Position numbers and translations under genes: made by a program. A model generated the notes under the pieces. The model worked only from the letters and a program-made list of their open reading frames with translations, was not told the origin of the DNA and ran no database searches. Positions 41,593 through 50,664 of a DNA stretch of 64,000 nucleotides are shown here, piece by piece. Position 1 is the stretch's first letter, and each line of letters opens with the position of its first letter. Location: contig NZ_UIDD01000004.1 in the NCBI RefSeq assembly GCF_900497695.1, positions 124,001-188,000 of the forward strand, written 5' to 3'. The stretch is from Pseudomonas wadenswilerensis (lineage in GTDB: Bacteria; Pseudomonadota; Gammaproteobacteria; Pseudomonadales; Pseudomonadaceae).

Positions 41593-42789
41593 ATGAGCGG
41601 CACCAACAACAAATCAGGTTTTGCCACCCGCGCCATTCACCACGGTTACAACCCGCTGGACCACAATGGTGCCCTGGTACCGCCGATCTATCAGACGGCC
41701 ACCTTTGCTTTCCCCACGGTCGAATATGGTGCTGCCTGCTTCGCCGGGGAAGAGGCCGGGCACTTCTATAGCCGCATTTCCAACCCGACCCTGGCCCTGC
41801 TGGAGCAACGCATGGCTTCGCTGGAGGGCGGGGAGGCGGGGCTGGCGCTGGCCTCGGGGATGGGCGCGATCACTGCCACCCTTTGGACGTTGCTGCGTCC
41901 CGGTGATGAAGTACTGGTGGGGCGGACCCTGTACGGCTGCACCTTCGCCTTTTTGCACCATGGCATCGGCGAGTTCGGGGTCAAGGTCCGGCATGTCGAC
42001 ATGAGCGATCTGCAGGCGGTGGCCGCTGCGATCAGCGATAGGACCCGGGTGATCTACTTCGAAACCCCGGCCAACCCCAACATGCACATGACCGATATCG
42101 CCGCCGTGGCCAAGCTTGCGCACCAGCACGATATCAGCGTCGTGGTCGACAATACCTATTGCACCCCGTACCTGCAGCGGCCGTTGGAACTGGGGGCCGA
42201 CCTGGTGGTGCATTCGGCGACCAAGTACCTCAGCGGCCATGGCGATATCACCGCCGGTCTGGTGGTGGGACGCAAGGCGCTGGTTGATCGGATTCGTCTG
42301 GAAGGCTTGAAGGACATGACCGGCGCAGTGCTGTCGCCCCATGACGCCGCCTTGCTGATGCGCGGGATGAAAACCTTGACCCTGCGTATGGAACGCCATT
42401 GCAGCAATGCTCAAACCATCGCTGAATACCTGGAGCAACAGCCAGAAGTTGAACTGATCAGTTACCCCGGCTTGCCCGGTTTTGCCCAGTACGAGCTGGC
42501 ACAGCGGCAGATGCGCTTGCCCGGCGGCATGATCGCTTTCGAACTCAAAGGTGGCGTCACCGCCGGTCGGCGTTTCATGAACGCCCTGCAATTGTTCAGC
42601 CGTGCCGTCAGCCTCGGTGACGCCGAGTCCCTGGCTCAGCACCCGGCAAGCATGACCCATTCCAGCTATATCCCAGAGGAGCTTGCCCAGTACGGCATTT
42701 CCGAAGGGCTGGTAAGGCTGTCGGTGGGCCTTGAGGACATCGACGACCTGCTGGCGGATATCCAACAGGCGCTCAAGGCCTGCGCCTGA
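41593..42789 (+). CDS. mdeA: MdeA, L-methionine gamma-lyase
   Basis: 398-aa PLP enzyme of the Cys/Met metabolism family that splits L-methionine to methanethiol, 2-oxobutanoate and ammonia. Same length as the P. putida enzyme. The PLP lysine is in VVHSATKYLSGHGD, and the active-site Tyr and Cys are in LYGCTFAFLHHG; Cys at this place is diagnostic of methionine gamma-lyase rather than cystathionine gamma-lyase. It is followed 25 bp later by mdeB, whose product consumes the 2-oxobutanoate. Confidence 0.95.
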   Translation: MSGTNNKSGFATRAIHHGYNPLDHNGALVPPIYQTATFAFPTVEYGAACFAGEEAGHFYSRISNPTLALLEQRMASLEGGEAGLALASGMGAITATLWTLLRPGDEVLVGRTLYGCTFAFLHHGIGEFGVKVRHVDMSDLQAVAAAISDRTRVIYFETPANPNMHMTDIAAVAKLAHQHDISVVVDNTYCTPYLQRPLELGADLVVHSATKYLSGHGDITAGLVVGRKALVDRIRLEGLKDMTGAVLSPHDAALLMRGMKTLTLRMERHCSNAQTIAEYLEQQPEVELISYPGLPGFAQYELAQRQMRLPGGMIAFELKGGVTAGRRFMNALQLFSRAVSLGDAESLAQHPASMTHSSYIPEELAQYGISEGLVRLSVGLEDIDDLLADIQQALKACA

Positions 42790-42814
42790 ACCCTTCACGG
42801 ACGAGGTCAATGCA

Positions 42815-45523
42815 ATGGTGGCAATGATGAACCTTGTGCCTGGCGAAGGTGTGCCGCGGCGCCTGGGTGATCCACAGCTGGACAGCGACCCGGGTGAAAC
42901 CGCCGAGTGGCTGGAGGCGCTGGATTCGACCCTGCTGCACTGCGGCCCGGAGCGTGCGCGGTTTTTGCTCGAACAGCTGGAAGCCCACGCTCGTGAGCTG
43001 GGCCTGGAACGCGGTGCCCAGGCCTTTTCGGCCTATCGCAACACCTTGTCGGTGGAGCAGCAGGGCGTCTACCCGGGCGACCTCGAACTCGATGAACGCA
43101 TCACCAGCATCCTGCGCTGGAATGCCCTGGCCATGGTAATGCGGGCCAACCACGCCTATGGCGACCTGGGTGGGCATATCGCCAGTTACGCGTCGGCAGC
43201 GGAGATCTTCGAAGTCGGCTTCCAGCATTTCTTTCGCGGCGAAGCGGGCGCTGAACAGCGTACGGCTGACCTGGTGTTTTTCCAGCCGCATTCGGCACCG
43301 GGCATTTATGCCCGGGCCTTTCTCGAAGGCCGCCTGAGCGAAGAGCAACTGGCCAGCTACCGCCAGGAAGTGGCAGGCAACGGCCTGTGTTCTTATCCAC
43401 ACCCATGGCTGATGCCCGACTTCTGGCAGTTCCCTACCGGCTCCATGGGCATCGGGCCGATCAACGCCATCTACCAGGCGCGGTTCATGCGTTATCTGCA
43501 TAACCGCCAGTTGCTCGACACCAGCGCCCGGCATGTTTGGGGCGTGTTCGGCGATGGCGAGATGGACGAGCCGGAGTCCATTGCCGGCCTGACCCTGGCC
43601 GCCCGCGAGCAACTGGATAACCTGACGTTCGTGGTCAACTGCAACTTGCAGCGCCTGGACGGCCCGGTGCGAGGCAACGGCCAGATCATCCAGGAACTGG
43701 AAGCGCTGTTCAGTGGCGCTGGCTGGAACGTGATCAAGGTGCTCTGGGGTTCGGAGTGGGATGCACTGTTCGCCCGTGACACCGAGCACGTACTGTTGCG
43801 TCAGTTGGCGGCAACACCCGACGGGCAGTTCCAGAACCTCGGGGCCAAGGATGGCGCCTACAACCTCGAGCACTTTTTCAATCAGCAGCCGGCCTTGCAG
43901 AAACTGGTCGAGCACATGAGTTCGGCCGAGATCAACGCGCTCAAGCGCGGTGGCCACGACTTTCGCAAGCTGTATGCCGCCTTCACCGCCGCCAAGGCCT
44001 GCAAGGGCCGGCCGACGGTCATTCTGGCCAAGACCAAGAAAGGCTACGGCATGAGTGCCGCCGGTGAGTCGCGGATGACCGCGCACCAGGCCAAGAAACT
44101 CGACGTGCAGGCCTTGCTGGCGTTCCGTGATCGTTTTCATTTGCCGCTGTCGGATGCGCAGGTCGAGCAGTTGCAGTTCTATCGGCCGGCCGAAGGCAGC
44201 GCGGAAATGCGTTACCTGCGCGAGCGTCGCTCCGCCCTGGGTGGCCCGCTGCCTGCCCGGCGCAGTGACGTGCGCCCGGTGCCGGTGCCCGCCCTGGAGA
44301 CCATGGGCGGCTTCGCCCTGCAGGCCGAGGGCAAGGAAATGTCCACCACCATGGCCGCCGTGCGCATGCTCAGCGCCTGGCTCAAGGCGCCGCAGTTGGG
44401 GCCGCGGGTGGTGCCGATAGTGGCCGACGAGGCGCGCACCTTCGGCATGGCCAGTCTGTTCCGCCAGATCGGCATCTACTCGCCTCAAGGGCAGTGCTAC
44501 GAGCCGGAAGACGCAGGTTCGCTGCTGTCCTACAAGGAAGCGCGTGATGGCCAACTGCTGGAGGAAGGTATCACCGAGGCCGGGGCGATTTCTTCCTGGG
44601 TGGCAGCGGCAACGTCTTACGCCGTGCATGGCGAGCCGATGCTGCCGGTGTACATCTATTACTCGATGTTCGGCTTCCAGCGCGTCGGTGACCTGATCTG
44701 GGCCGCCGCCGACCAGCGTGCCCGTGGCCTGCTGCTGGGGGCAACGGCCGGGCGTACCACGCTGGGGGGTGAGGGGTTGCAGCACCAGGACGGCTCTAGC
44801 CTGGTAATGGCCTCGATGGTGCCCAACTGCCGCGCCTGGGAACCCTGCTTTGCCGGTGAGCTGGCGGTGATCCTCGAGTACGCGGCGCGGCGCATGCTCA
44901 CCGAACAGCGCGACGAGTTTCACTACGTTGCGGTGATGAACGAAAACTATCCACAGCCGTCCCTGCCGGCGCAGGTGCATGAAGAGGTCTTGCGCGGCAT
45001 GTACCGTTATGTCGAACAGCAGGTGGCGGATGCCCGGGGGCAGGTGCGCCTGTTGGGCTCCGGGGCGATCCTGCGGGAGGTCATTGCCGCCAGTGAGTTG
45101 CTGGCCAGCGAATGGCAAATTGCCAGTGAAGTGTTCAGTGTCACCAGCTTCAGCGAGCTGGCGCGGGAGGCACGGGATGTTGATCGCGCCAGCCGGCTGG
45201 GGCAGGGCAGTGGTGATGTCAGTCATGTGCAGCGCTGCCTGGACGGTGATGCGCCGGTGATTGCCGCAACCGACTATGTGCGTGCCTGGCCGCAATTGAT
45301 TGCTGAATATGTACAGGCGCCTTATGTGACGCTTGGGACTGACGGTTTTGGCCGTAGTGACACCCGCCAGCAGTTGCGGCGCTTCTTCGAGGTCGATCGC
45401 TTCAGTATCGTGCTGGCCAGCTTGCACAGCCTGGTGCGCCAGGGTGGGGTGGAGCGGCGGGTGCTGGATGCGGCGCGGGAGAGGTACGGCTATCGGGAGG
45501 GGGAGGCGCCTTGGTATTGCTGA
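42815..45523 (+). CDS. mdeB: MdeB, 2-oxobutanoate (pyruvate dehydrogenase E1-like) dehydrogenase
   Basis: 902-aa homologue of homodimeric AceE. TPP-binding motif GDGEMDEPES...NCN (about residues 245-275) and the downstream E1 region YIYYSMFGFQRVGDLIWAAA are present. In P. putida MdeB oxidises the 2-oxobutanoate released by MdeA. No E2 or E3 gene is adjacent, so it must borrow these from another complex or act alone. ATG 42815 follows GAGG by 9 bases; a longer frame reaches back into mdeA and was rejected. Confidence 0.92.
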   Translation: MVAMMNLVPGEGVPRRLGDPQLDSDPGETAEWLEALDSTLLHCGPERARFLLEQLEAHARELGLERGAQAFSAYRNTLSVEQQGVYPGDLELDERITSILRWNALAMVMRANHAYGDLGGHIASYASAAEIFEVGFQHFFRGEAGAEQRTADLVFFQPHSAPGIYARAFLEGRLSEEQLASYRQEVAGNGLCSYPHPWLMPDFWQFPTGSMGIGPINAIYQARFMRYLHNRQLLDTSARHVWGVFGDGEMDEPESIAGLTLAAREQLDNLTFVVNCNLQRLDGPVRGNGQIIQELEALFSGAGWNVIKVLWGSEWDALFARDTEHVLLRQLAATPDGQFQNLGAKDGAYNLEHFFNQQPALQKLVEHMSSAEINALKRGGHDFRKLYAAFTAAKACKGRPTVILAKTKKGYGMSAAGESRMTAHQAKKLDVQALLAFRDRFHLPLSDAQVEQLQFYRPAEGSAEMRYLRERRSALGGPLPARRSDVRPVPVPALETMGGFALQAEGKEMSTTMAAVRMLSAWLKAPQLGPRVVPIVADEARTFGMASLFRQIGIYSPQGQCYEPEDAGSLLSYKEARDGQLLEEGITEAGAISSWVAAATSYAVHGEPMLPVYIYYSMFGFQRVGDLIWAAADQRARGLLLGATAGRTTLGGEGLQHQDGSSLVMASMVPNCRAWEPCFAGELAVILEYAARRMLTEQRDEFHYVAVMNENYPQPSLPAQVHEEVLRGMYRYVEQQVADARGQVRLLGSGAILREVIAASELLASEWQIASEVFSVTSFSELAREARDVDRASRLGQGSGDVSHVQRCLDGDAPVIAATDYVRAWPQLIAEYVQAPYVTLGTDGFGRSDTRQQLRRFFEVDRFSIVLASLHSLVRQGGVERRVLDAARERYGYREGEAPWYC

Positions 45524-45540
45524 GGCTGGCAGGGGCTACT

Positions 45541-45645
45541 GCGTAGCCCATCGCCGGCAAGGCCGGCTCCCACAAGTGACCCTGTGGGAGCTGGCCTTGC
45601 CAGCGATCGAGCGCATAGCGCTCGCAACGCAGGCGACGCTTATAA
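45541..45645. repeat. REP pair after mdeB
   Basis: GCCCATCGCCGGCAAGGCCG, then GCTCCCACA, faces CCCTGTGGGAGCTGGCCTTG. The second unit is followed by the GATCGAGCGCATAGCGCTCG linker, as in the pair after moaE. Confidence 0.85.
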
Positions 45646-45677
45646 AAAAGGCCCCTCACAGGGGCCTTTTATTTTGC
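45646..45677. terminator. Bidirectional terminator between mdeB and yhcB
   Basis: AAAAAAGGCCCC, a short TCAC loop and GGGGCCTTTTATTTT make a strong stem with A run on one side and T run on the other. It can end transcription of both convergent genes. Confidence 0.9.
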
Positions 45678-46112
45678 TCAGCGCTTGAGCCCGTAATGCT
45701 CATCGAGCATGCCCGGCGAGTTGGGCGCTTTCGGTGCGTAGTCGCGCGGCACCTCGGTGTCCTTCGGCGGGGTCAGGCGATCACGCGCAGGCTGCACGGC
45801 TTCGGAGTGCAGGGCGGCCAGCAGGCGCTGACGGGTGAGTTCGTCCAGGGCCAGGCGGTTGGCGCCTTCGGCCAGGTGATCCTGGACGTCCTGGTAACTT
45901 TGGGTCAGTTTCTTGACCAGCGCAGCCGTACTGTTGAAGTGAGTAACCACCTCATTCTGGTAGCTGTCGAAACGTTCCTGGATATCATCCAGCTGACGCT
46001 GGGTGCTGCTCGGTGCAGCATTAGGCAACAGGCGGGCGACCAGGAAACCAACGACGACACCCACGACGAGGGCCAGGGTCGGCAACAACCAAACTAAGAG
46101 CGAGAGTTCCAC
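45678..46112 (-). CDS. zapG: YhcB/ZapG, DUF1043 inner-membrane cell-envelope protein
   Basis: 144 aa, GTG start. One N-terminal membrane helix (LLPTLALVVGVVVGFLVA) is followed by a long coiled coil (RQLDDIQERFDSYQNEVVTH) and a Pro-rich tail. E. coli YhcB links cell division with envelope synthesis. Single gene, convergent with mdeB. Confidence 0.88.
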   Translation of the reverse strand: MELSLLVWLLPTLALVVGVVVGFLVARLLPNAAPSSTQRQLDDIQERFDSYQNEVVTHFNSTAALVKKLTQSYQDVQDHLAEGANRLALDELTRQRLLAALHSEAVQPARDRLTPPKDTEVPRDYAPKAPNSPGMLDEHYGLKR

Positions 46113-46250
46113 GAGTCCTTCCTCTATAAACGGCTTTGCTTTACGTTAACGGCTCGGACCTGCGCTGTATACCGCGAACCATCGCAAATATCTCAGACAG
46201 AATCATTCAGCTAGACGAGTCGACCCTTTCCGAGGTCACGGAGTTTATCC

Positions 46251-46883
46251 TTGCTTATCCGCGAAACCCCCGTATTCATCGATGGCCCGGTCGGCCAACT
46301 GGAAGCCTTGTACCTCGATGTCGCCGACGCCCGCGGCGTTGTGCTGCTGTGCCACCCCAACCCGGTGCAAGGTGGCACCATGATGAACAAGGTGGTGTCG
46401 ATGCTGCAGCGCACCGCCCGCGATGCCGGCTACATTACCCTGCGTTTCAACTACCGCGGCGTTGGCCAGAGTGCCGGCAGCCATGACATGGGCAGCGGCG
46501 AGGTGGACGACGCCGAGGCGGCGGTGAGCTGGCTGCGGGAACAGCACCCTGAGCTGCCACTGACCCTGATGGGCTTCTCTTTCGGCGGCTTCGTCGCAGC
46601 CAGCCTCGGTGGTCGCCTGGAAGCCCAGGGCGTTGCCCTCAAGCACCTGTTCATGGTCGCCCCGGCGGTGATGCGCCTGGGCGATAACCCCTTGGCGCAG
46701 CAGGGCGAACTCAGCGTGATCCAGCCGGAAACCGACGAAGTGATCGATCCGCAGATCGTCTACGATTGGTCCGACGCACTGCCACGCCCCCATGAGCTGC
46801 TGAAAGTGGCAGAATGCGGACACTTTTTCCATGGCAAGCTCACCGACCTCAAGGAACTGGTGCTGCCGCGCCTTTCGAACTGA
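46251..46883 (+). CDS. Alpha/beta hydrolase of the PA4440-like family
   Basis: 210 aa, TTG start at 46251 with GGAG seven bases ahead. It shows the nucleophile elbow GFSFGG, an oxyanion-type HPNPVQGG and the catalytic histidine in ECGHFFHG. Related small hydrolases cleave ester or thioester bonds; the substrate is unknown. It lies 24 bp before trpS, as in other pseudomonads, and is probably co-transcribed with it. Confidence 0.88.
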   Translation: MLIRETPVFIDGPVGQLEALYLDVADARGVVLLCHPNPVQGGTMMNKVVSMLQRTARDAGYITLRFNYRGVGQSAGSHDMGSGEVDDAEAAVSWLREQHPELPLTLMGFSFGGFVAASLGGRLEAQGVALKHLFMVAPAVMRLGDNPLAQQGELSVIQPETDEVIDPQIVYDWSDALPRPHELLKVAECGHFFHGKLTDLKELVLPRLSN

Positions 46884-46907
46884 TACAAGCCTGATAAGCG
46901 ATTACCC

Positions 46908-48257
46908 ATGACTACGCGCATCCTTACCGGTATCACCACCACGGGCACGCCTCACCTGGGCAACTATGCCGGTGCCATCCGCCCGGCGATCCTCGCCAGC
47001 CGTGAACCGGGTGTCGACTCGTTCTATTTTCTGGCCGACTACCACGCCCTGATCAAGTGCGATGACCCGCAGCGCATCCAGCGCTCGCGCCTGGAAATCG
47101 CCGCGACCTGGCTGGCCGGTGGCCTGGACCCGGAGCGAGTGACCTTCTATCGCCAGTCCGACATCCCGGAAATCCCCGAGCTGACCTGGCTGCTGACCTG
47201 CGTCGCGGCCAAGGGCCTGCTCAACCGCGCGCACGCCTACAAGGCTTCGGTAGACAAGAACGTCGAAAGCGGTGAAGACCCGGATGCCGGTATCAGCATG
47301 GGCCTGTACAGCTACCCGGTGCTGATGGCCGCCGACATCCTGATGTTCAACGCCAACAAGGTGCCGGTCGGTCGCGACCAGATCCAGCACGTGGAGATGG
47401 CCCGTGATATCGGCCAGCGCTTCAACCACCTGTTCGGCCAGGGCAAGGAGTTCTTCGCCATGCCCGAGGCGCTGATCGAAGAAAGCGTCGCCACCCTGCC
47501 GGGCCTGGACGGACGCAAGATGTCCAAGAGCTATGACAACACCATCCCGTTGTTCACCAGTGCCAAGGACATGAAGGATGCCATCTCGCGCATCGTCACC
47601 GACTCCCGCGCCCCGGGCGAAGCCAAGGACCCGGACAACTCGCACCTGTTCACCCTGTTCCAGGCCTTCGCCACGGCTGCGCAAGCCGACGAGTTCCGCA
47701 GCGAACTGCTCCAGGGCCTGGGCTGGGGCGAAGCCAAGCAGCGTCTGTTCCAGCTGCTCGACGGTCAGCTGAGCGAGCCGCGCGAACGTTATCACCAACT
47801 GATCAGTCGCCCGGCCGACCTTGAGGACATCCTCCTGGCCGGTGCGCAGAAAGCCCGCAAGGTGGCCACGCCGTTCCTTGAGCAACTGCGCGAAGCGGTG
47901 GGCCTGCGCTCATTCCGCAACATCGAGCAGGCCACTGCCCAGGTCAAGAAGAAGGCCGCCAAGACCGCGCGCTTTGTCAGCTTCCGCGAAGACGACGGCA
48001 GTTTCCGCTTCCGTCTGCTGGCTGCCGATGGCGAGCAACTGCTGCTGTCGCGCAACTTCGCCGATGGCAAGACTGCGGGTGCGGTGAGCAAGCAACTGCA
48101 ACAGGGCGGCGAGCTCGACGTGCGCCACGAAGGCCTGGGCTTCAGCCTGTGGCTGGAAGGCGAGTGCGTCGGCGACGGCCCGCAGTTCGCCGATGCCGCT
48201 GCCCGCGACAGCGCGATCGAAACCCTGCGCGCGGCCCTGGTGCCCCAGCAGGACTGA
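46908..48257 (+). CDS. trpS: TrpS, tryptophanyl-tRNA synthetase
   Basis: 449-aa class Ic synthetase charging tRNA-Trp. The HIGH-like motif is [10 protein letters not shown] and the KMSKS motif is [11 protein letters not shown]. It is the long type with an extra C-terminal domain of about 100 residues, typical of pseudomonads. Followed by a clear terminator. Confidence 0.97.
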   Translation: MTTRILTGITTTGTPHLGNYAGAIRPAILASREPGVDSFYFLADYHALIKCDDPQRIQRSRLEIAATWLAGGLDPERVTFYRQSDIPEIPELTWLLTCVAAKGLLNRAHAYKASVDKNVESGEDPDAGISMGLYSYPVLMAADILMFNANKVPVGRDQIQHVEMARDIGQRFNHLFGQGKEFFAMPEALIEESVATLPGLDGRKMSKSYDNTIPLFTSAKDMKDAISRIVTDSRAPGEAKDPDNSHLFTLFQAFATAAQADEFRSELLQGLGWGEAKQRLFQLLDGQLSEPRERYHQLISRPADLEDILLAGAQKARKVATPFLEQLREAVGLRSFRNIEQATAQVKKKAAKTARFVSFREDDGSFRFRLLAADGEQLLLSRNFADGKTAGAVSKQLQQGGELDVRHEGLGFSLWLEGECVGDGPQFADAAARDSAIETLRAALVPQQD

Positions 48258-48289
48258 ACGGCTTATCGCAAGTCTGATTGCCATTATCC

Positions 48290-48320
48290 CGGGCCGTCGC
48301 TACAGTGACGGCCCGTTTTT
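48290..48320 (+). terminator. Rho-independent terminator after trpS
   Basis: CGGGCCGTC and GACGGCCCG form a stem around an 8-base loop, followed by TTTTT. It lies 20 bases before the zapE start. Confidence 0.88.
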
Positions 48321-48339
48321 GTTACCTTGCTAACGAATT

Positions 48340-49434
48340 ATGACGCCCCTAGAACGATATCAAGCAGATCTGAAACGTCCCGAATTCTTCCATGACGCGG
48401 CGCAGGAAACTGCAGTGCGTCATCTGCAGCGCCTGTACGACGATCTGATCGCGGCGCAGAACAACAAGCCGGGCGTGTTCGGCAAATTGTTCGGCAAGAA
48501 GGACCAGGCACCGGTCAAGGGCTTGTACTTCTGGGGTGGGGTAGGCCGCGGCAAGACCTACCTGGTCGATACCTTCTTCGAGGCGCTGCCGTTCAAGCAG
48601 AAGGTGCGTACGCACTTCCACCGCTTCATGAAGCGCGTCCACGAGGAAATGAAAACCCTCAAGGGCGAGAAGAACCCGCTGACCATCATCGCCAAGCGTT
48701 TTTCCGATGAGGCCCGGGTGATCTGTTTCGACGAATTCTTCGTCTCCGACATTACCGACGCGATGATCCTCGGCACCCTGATGGAGGAGCTGTTCAAGAA
48801 CGGCGTGACCCTGGTGGCCACCTCCAACATCGTCCCGGACGGCTTGTACAAGGACGGCCTGCAGCGTGCGCGCTTCCTGCCGGCGATTGCCCTGATCAAG
48901 CAGAACACCGAGATCGTCAACGTCGACAGCGGCGTCGACTACCGTTTGCGCCACCTGGAGCAGGCCGAGCTGTTCCACTTCCCGCTCGACGAAGCTGCCC
49001 ACGAAAGCCTGCGCAAGAGCTTCCGCGCCCTGACCCCGGAATGCACCCAGGCGGTCGAAAACGATGTGCTGGTGATCGAGAACCGCGAGATTCGTGCCCT
49101 GCGCACCTGTGACGACGTGGCCTGGTTCGAATTCCGCGAACTGTGCGACGGCCCGCGCAGCCAGAACGACTACATCGAACTGGGCAAGATCTTCCATGCC
49201 GTGCTGCTGAGCGACGTCGAGCAGATGAGCGTGGCGACCGATGACATCGCCCGGCGCTTCATCAACATGGTCGACGAATTCTATGACCGCAACGTCAAGC
49301 TGATCATCTCGGCCGAGGTTGAGCTCAAGGACCTGTACACCGGTGGTCGCCTGACCTTCGAATTCCAGCGGACCCTGAGCCGCTTGCTGGAAATGCAGTC
49401 CCACGAATTCCTGTCGCGGGCGCATAAGCCTTAA
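48340..49434 (+). CDS. zapE: ZapE, cell-division AFG1-like ATPase
   Basis: 364 aa. AAA-type ATPase with Walker A YFWGGVGRGKTYL and Walker B RVICFDEFFVSD. ZapE destabilises FtsZ rings in an ATP-dependent way and is a relative of mitochondrial AFG1/LACE1. ATG at 48340 with no strong ribosome site visible. Confidence 0.94.
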   Translation: MTPLERYQADLKRPEFFHDAAQETAVRHLQRLYDDLIAAQNNKPGVFGKLFGKKDQAPVKGLYFWGGVGRGKTYLVDTFFEALPFKQKVRTHFHRFMKRVHEEMKTLKGEKNPLTIIAKRFSDEARVICFDEFFVSDITDAMILGTLMEELFKNGVTLVATSNIVPDGLYKDGLQRARFLPAIALIKQNTEIVNVDSGVDYRLRHLEQAELFHFPLDEAAHESLRKSFRALTPECTQAVENDVLVIENREIRALRTCDDVAWFEFRELCDGPRSQNDYIELGKIFHAVLLSDVEQMSVATDDIARRFINMVDEFYDRNVKLIISAEVELKDLYTGGRLTFEFQRTLSRLLEMQSHEFLSRAHKP

Positions 49435-49437
49435 AAG

Positions 49438-49543
49438 CAGCTGCAAGTTTCAAGCTTCAAGCTGCAAGCAGGATCAAGAGCCGACCGCGCGCTGCTCTTG
49501 ATCCTGCTCTTGCTTGCCGCTTGAAGCTTGAGGCTTGAAGCTG
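49438..49543. repeat. ORF-less long hairpin of the four-helix-bundle-associated repeat family
   Basis: Arms 49438-49480 and 49495-49543 pair over about 43 bases with one 6-base bulge and few mismatches; the loop is 14 bases. Both arms contain the CAAGCTTCAAGC and GCAAGC modules also found at 38485-38527 and 38940-38979. It fills the gap between convergent zapE and the GlxA-type gene. It looks like a small, gene-less form of the element in the cys operon. Confidence 0.8.
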
Positions 49544-49553
49544 AGGAGGCCTT

Positions 49554-50552
49554 TCAGGCCTCCTGCATAAACTGCTGCCGATACTGATTCGGCGACAACT
49601 CCGTGTGCTGCCTGAACAACCGGGCAAAGAAACTCGCATCGTCATAGCCAACTTCATAGCTGATGGTCTTGATGCTCTTGCGCGTGCCCGACAGCAAGCC
49701 CTTGGCCGTTTCGATCCGCAGCCGTTGCAGGTAGTGCAGCGGCTTGTCGCCGGTGGCGCTCTGGAAGCGACGCATGAAGTTGCGGATGCTCATGCCGTGG
49801 TTGCGGGCCACGTCCTCGAAGCGGAACTTGTCGGCGAAATGCTCTTCGAGCCAGTGCTGGATCTGCAGGATGATCAGGTCCTGGTGCAGTTTCTGCCCGC
49901 CAAAGCCCATGCGCCCCGGGGTGTAGTTGCGCTGCACTTCGTAGAGGATGTCGCGGGCCACCGCTTGCGCCACGTTGGCGCCGCAGAATCGCTCGATCAG
50001 GTAGATGTACAGGTCGCAGGCAGAAGTAGTGCCGCCGGCGCAGTAGAGGTTGTCGGCGTCGGTCAGGTGCTTGTCCTGGTTGAGGCTGACCTTGGGGAAG
50101 CGTTCTTCGAACTGGTTGAAGAAACGCCAGTAGGTGGTCGCCTCCTTGCCATCGAGCAGCCCGGCCTCGGCCAGCCAGAACACGCCGCTGGCTTCGCCAC
50201 AGAGCACGGCGCCGCGGGCGTGCTGCTCACGTAGCCAGGGCAGTACTTGCGGGTAGCGCTGGCAGAGGGCATCGAAGTCGTCCCAGAAGGCCGGCAGGAT
50301 GATGATGTCGGCCTGTTCCAGGCCGCTGTCGACCGGCAGCATCACATCGCTGAAACTACGCACAGGCTGGCCGTCAGGGCTCACCAGGCGGGTTTCGAAC
50401 ATCGGTTGCAGGCCCAGGCCCAACTGCTTGCCGTAGCGCAGGCTGGCCAGGTGGAAGAAATCCTTGGCCTGCATCAGGGTCGATGCGAAGACATTGTCGA
50501 TGGCCAGGATACTGACGCGCCGCAAGGACGCCGTGGGTTGGGTAAACATCAT
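49554..50552 (-). CDS. GlxA-family transcriptional regulator (DJ-1/PfpI plus AraC HTH)
   Basis: 332 aa. An N-terminal DJ-1/PfpI-like amidotransferase domain (about 10-200) shows VLCGEASGVFWLAEAGLLDG, with Glu-Ala-Ser where true class I enzymes have a nucleophilic Cys; it is therefore a ligand-sensing domain. The C-terminal AraC-type DNA-binding domain has TISYEVGYDDASFFARLFRQ. Target genes are unknown; relatives control quaternary-amine and amino-acid metabolism. A second ATG one codon in is an alternative start. Confidence 0.92.
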   Translation of the reverse strand: MMFTQPTASLRRVSILAIDNVFASTLMQAKDFFHLASLRYGKQLGLGLQPMFETRLVSPDGQPVRSFSDVMLPVDSGLEQADIIILPAFWDDFDALCQRYPQVLPWLREQHARGAVLCGEASGVFWLAEAGLLDGKEATTYWRFFNQFEERFPKVSLNQDKHLTDADNLYCAGGTTSACDLYIYLIERFCGANVAQAVARDILYEVQRNYTPGRMGFGGQKLHQDLIILQIQHWLEEHFADKFRFEDVARNHGMSIRNFMRRFQSATGDKPLHYLQRLRIETAKGLLSGTRKSIKTISYEVGYDDASFFARLFRQHTELSPNQYRQQFMQEA

Positions 50553-50664
50553 TTTCTTTATTCTTATAGGGTAGAGTGGTCAATCACCGGCTGGATCGTC
50601 TTATTTTTTGGCGATTGTGTCTACCCTCGGTTCCCACCTTGTTTGTGGGAACCGGGATCGCGTC

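Noticed and set aside
42773..45427. 884-codon open frame on the minus strand opposite mdeB
   Set aside because: It is a mirror of the mdeB codon bias; the product is rich in His, Gln and Arg and has no domain I recognise.
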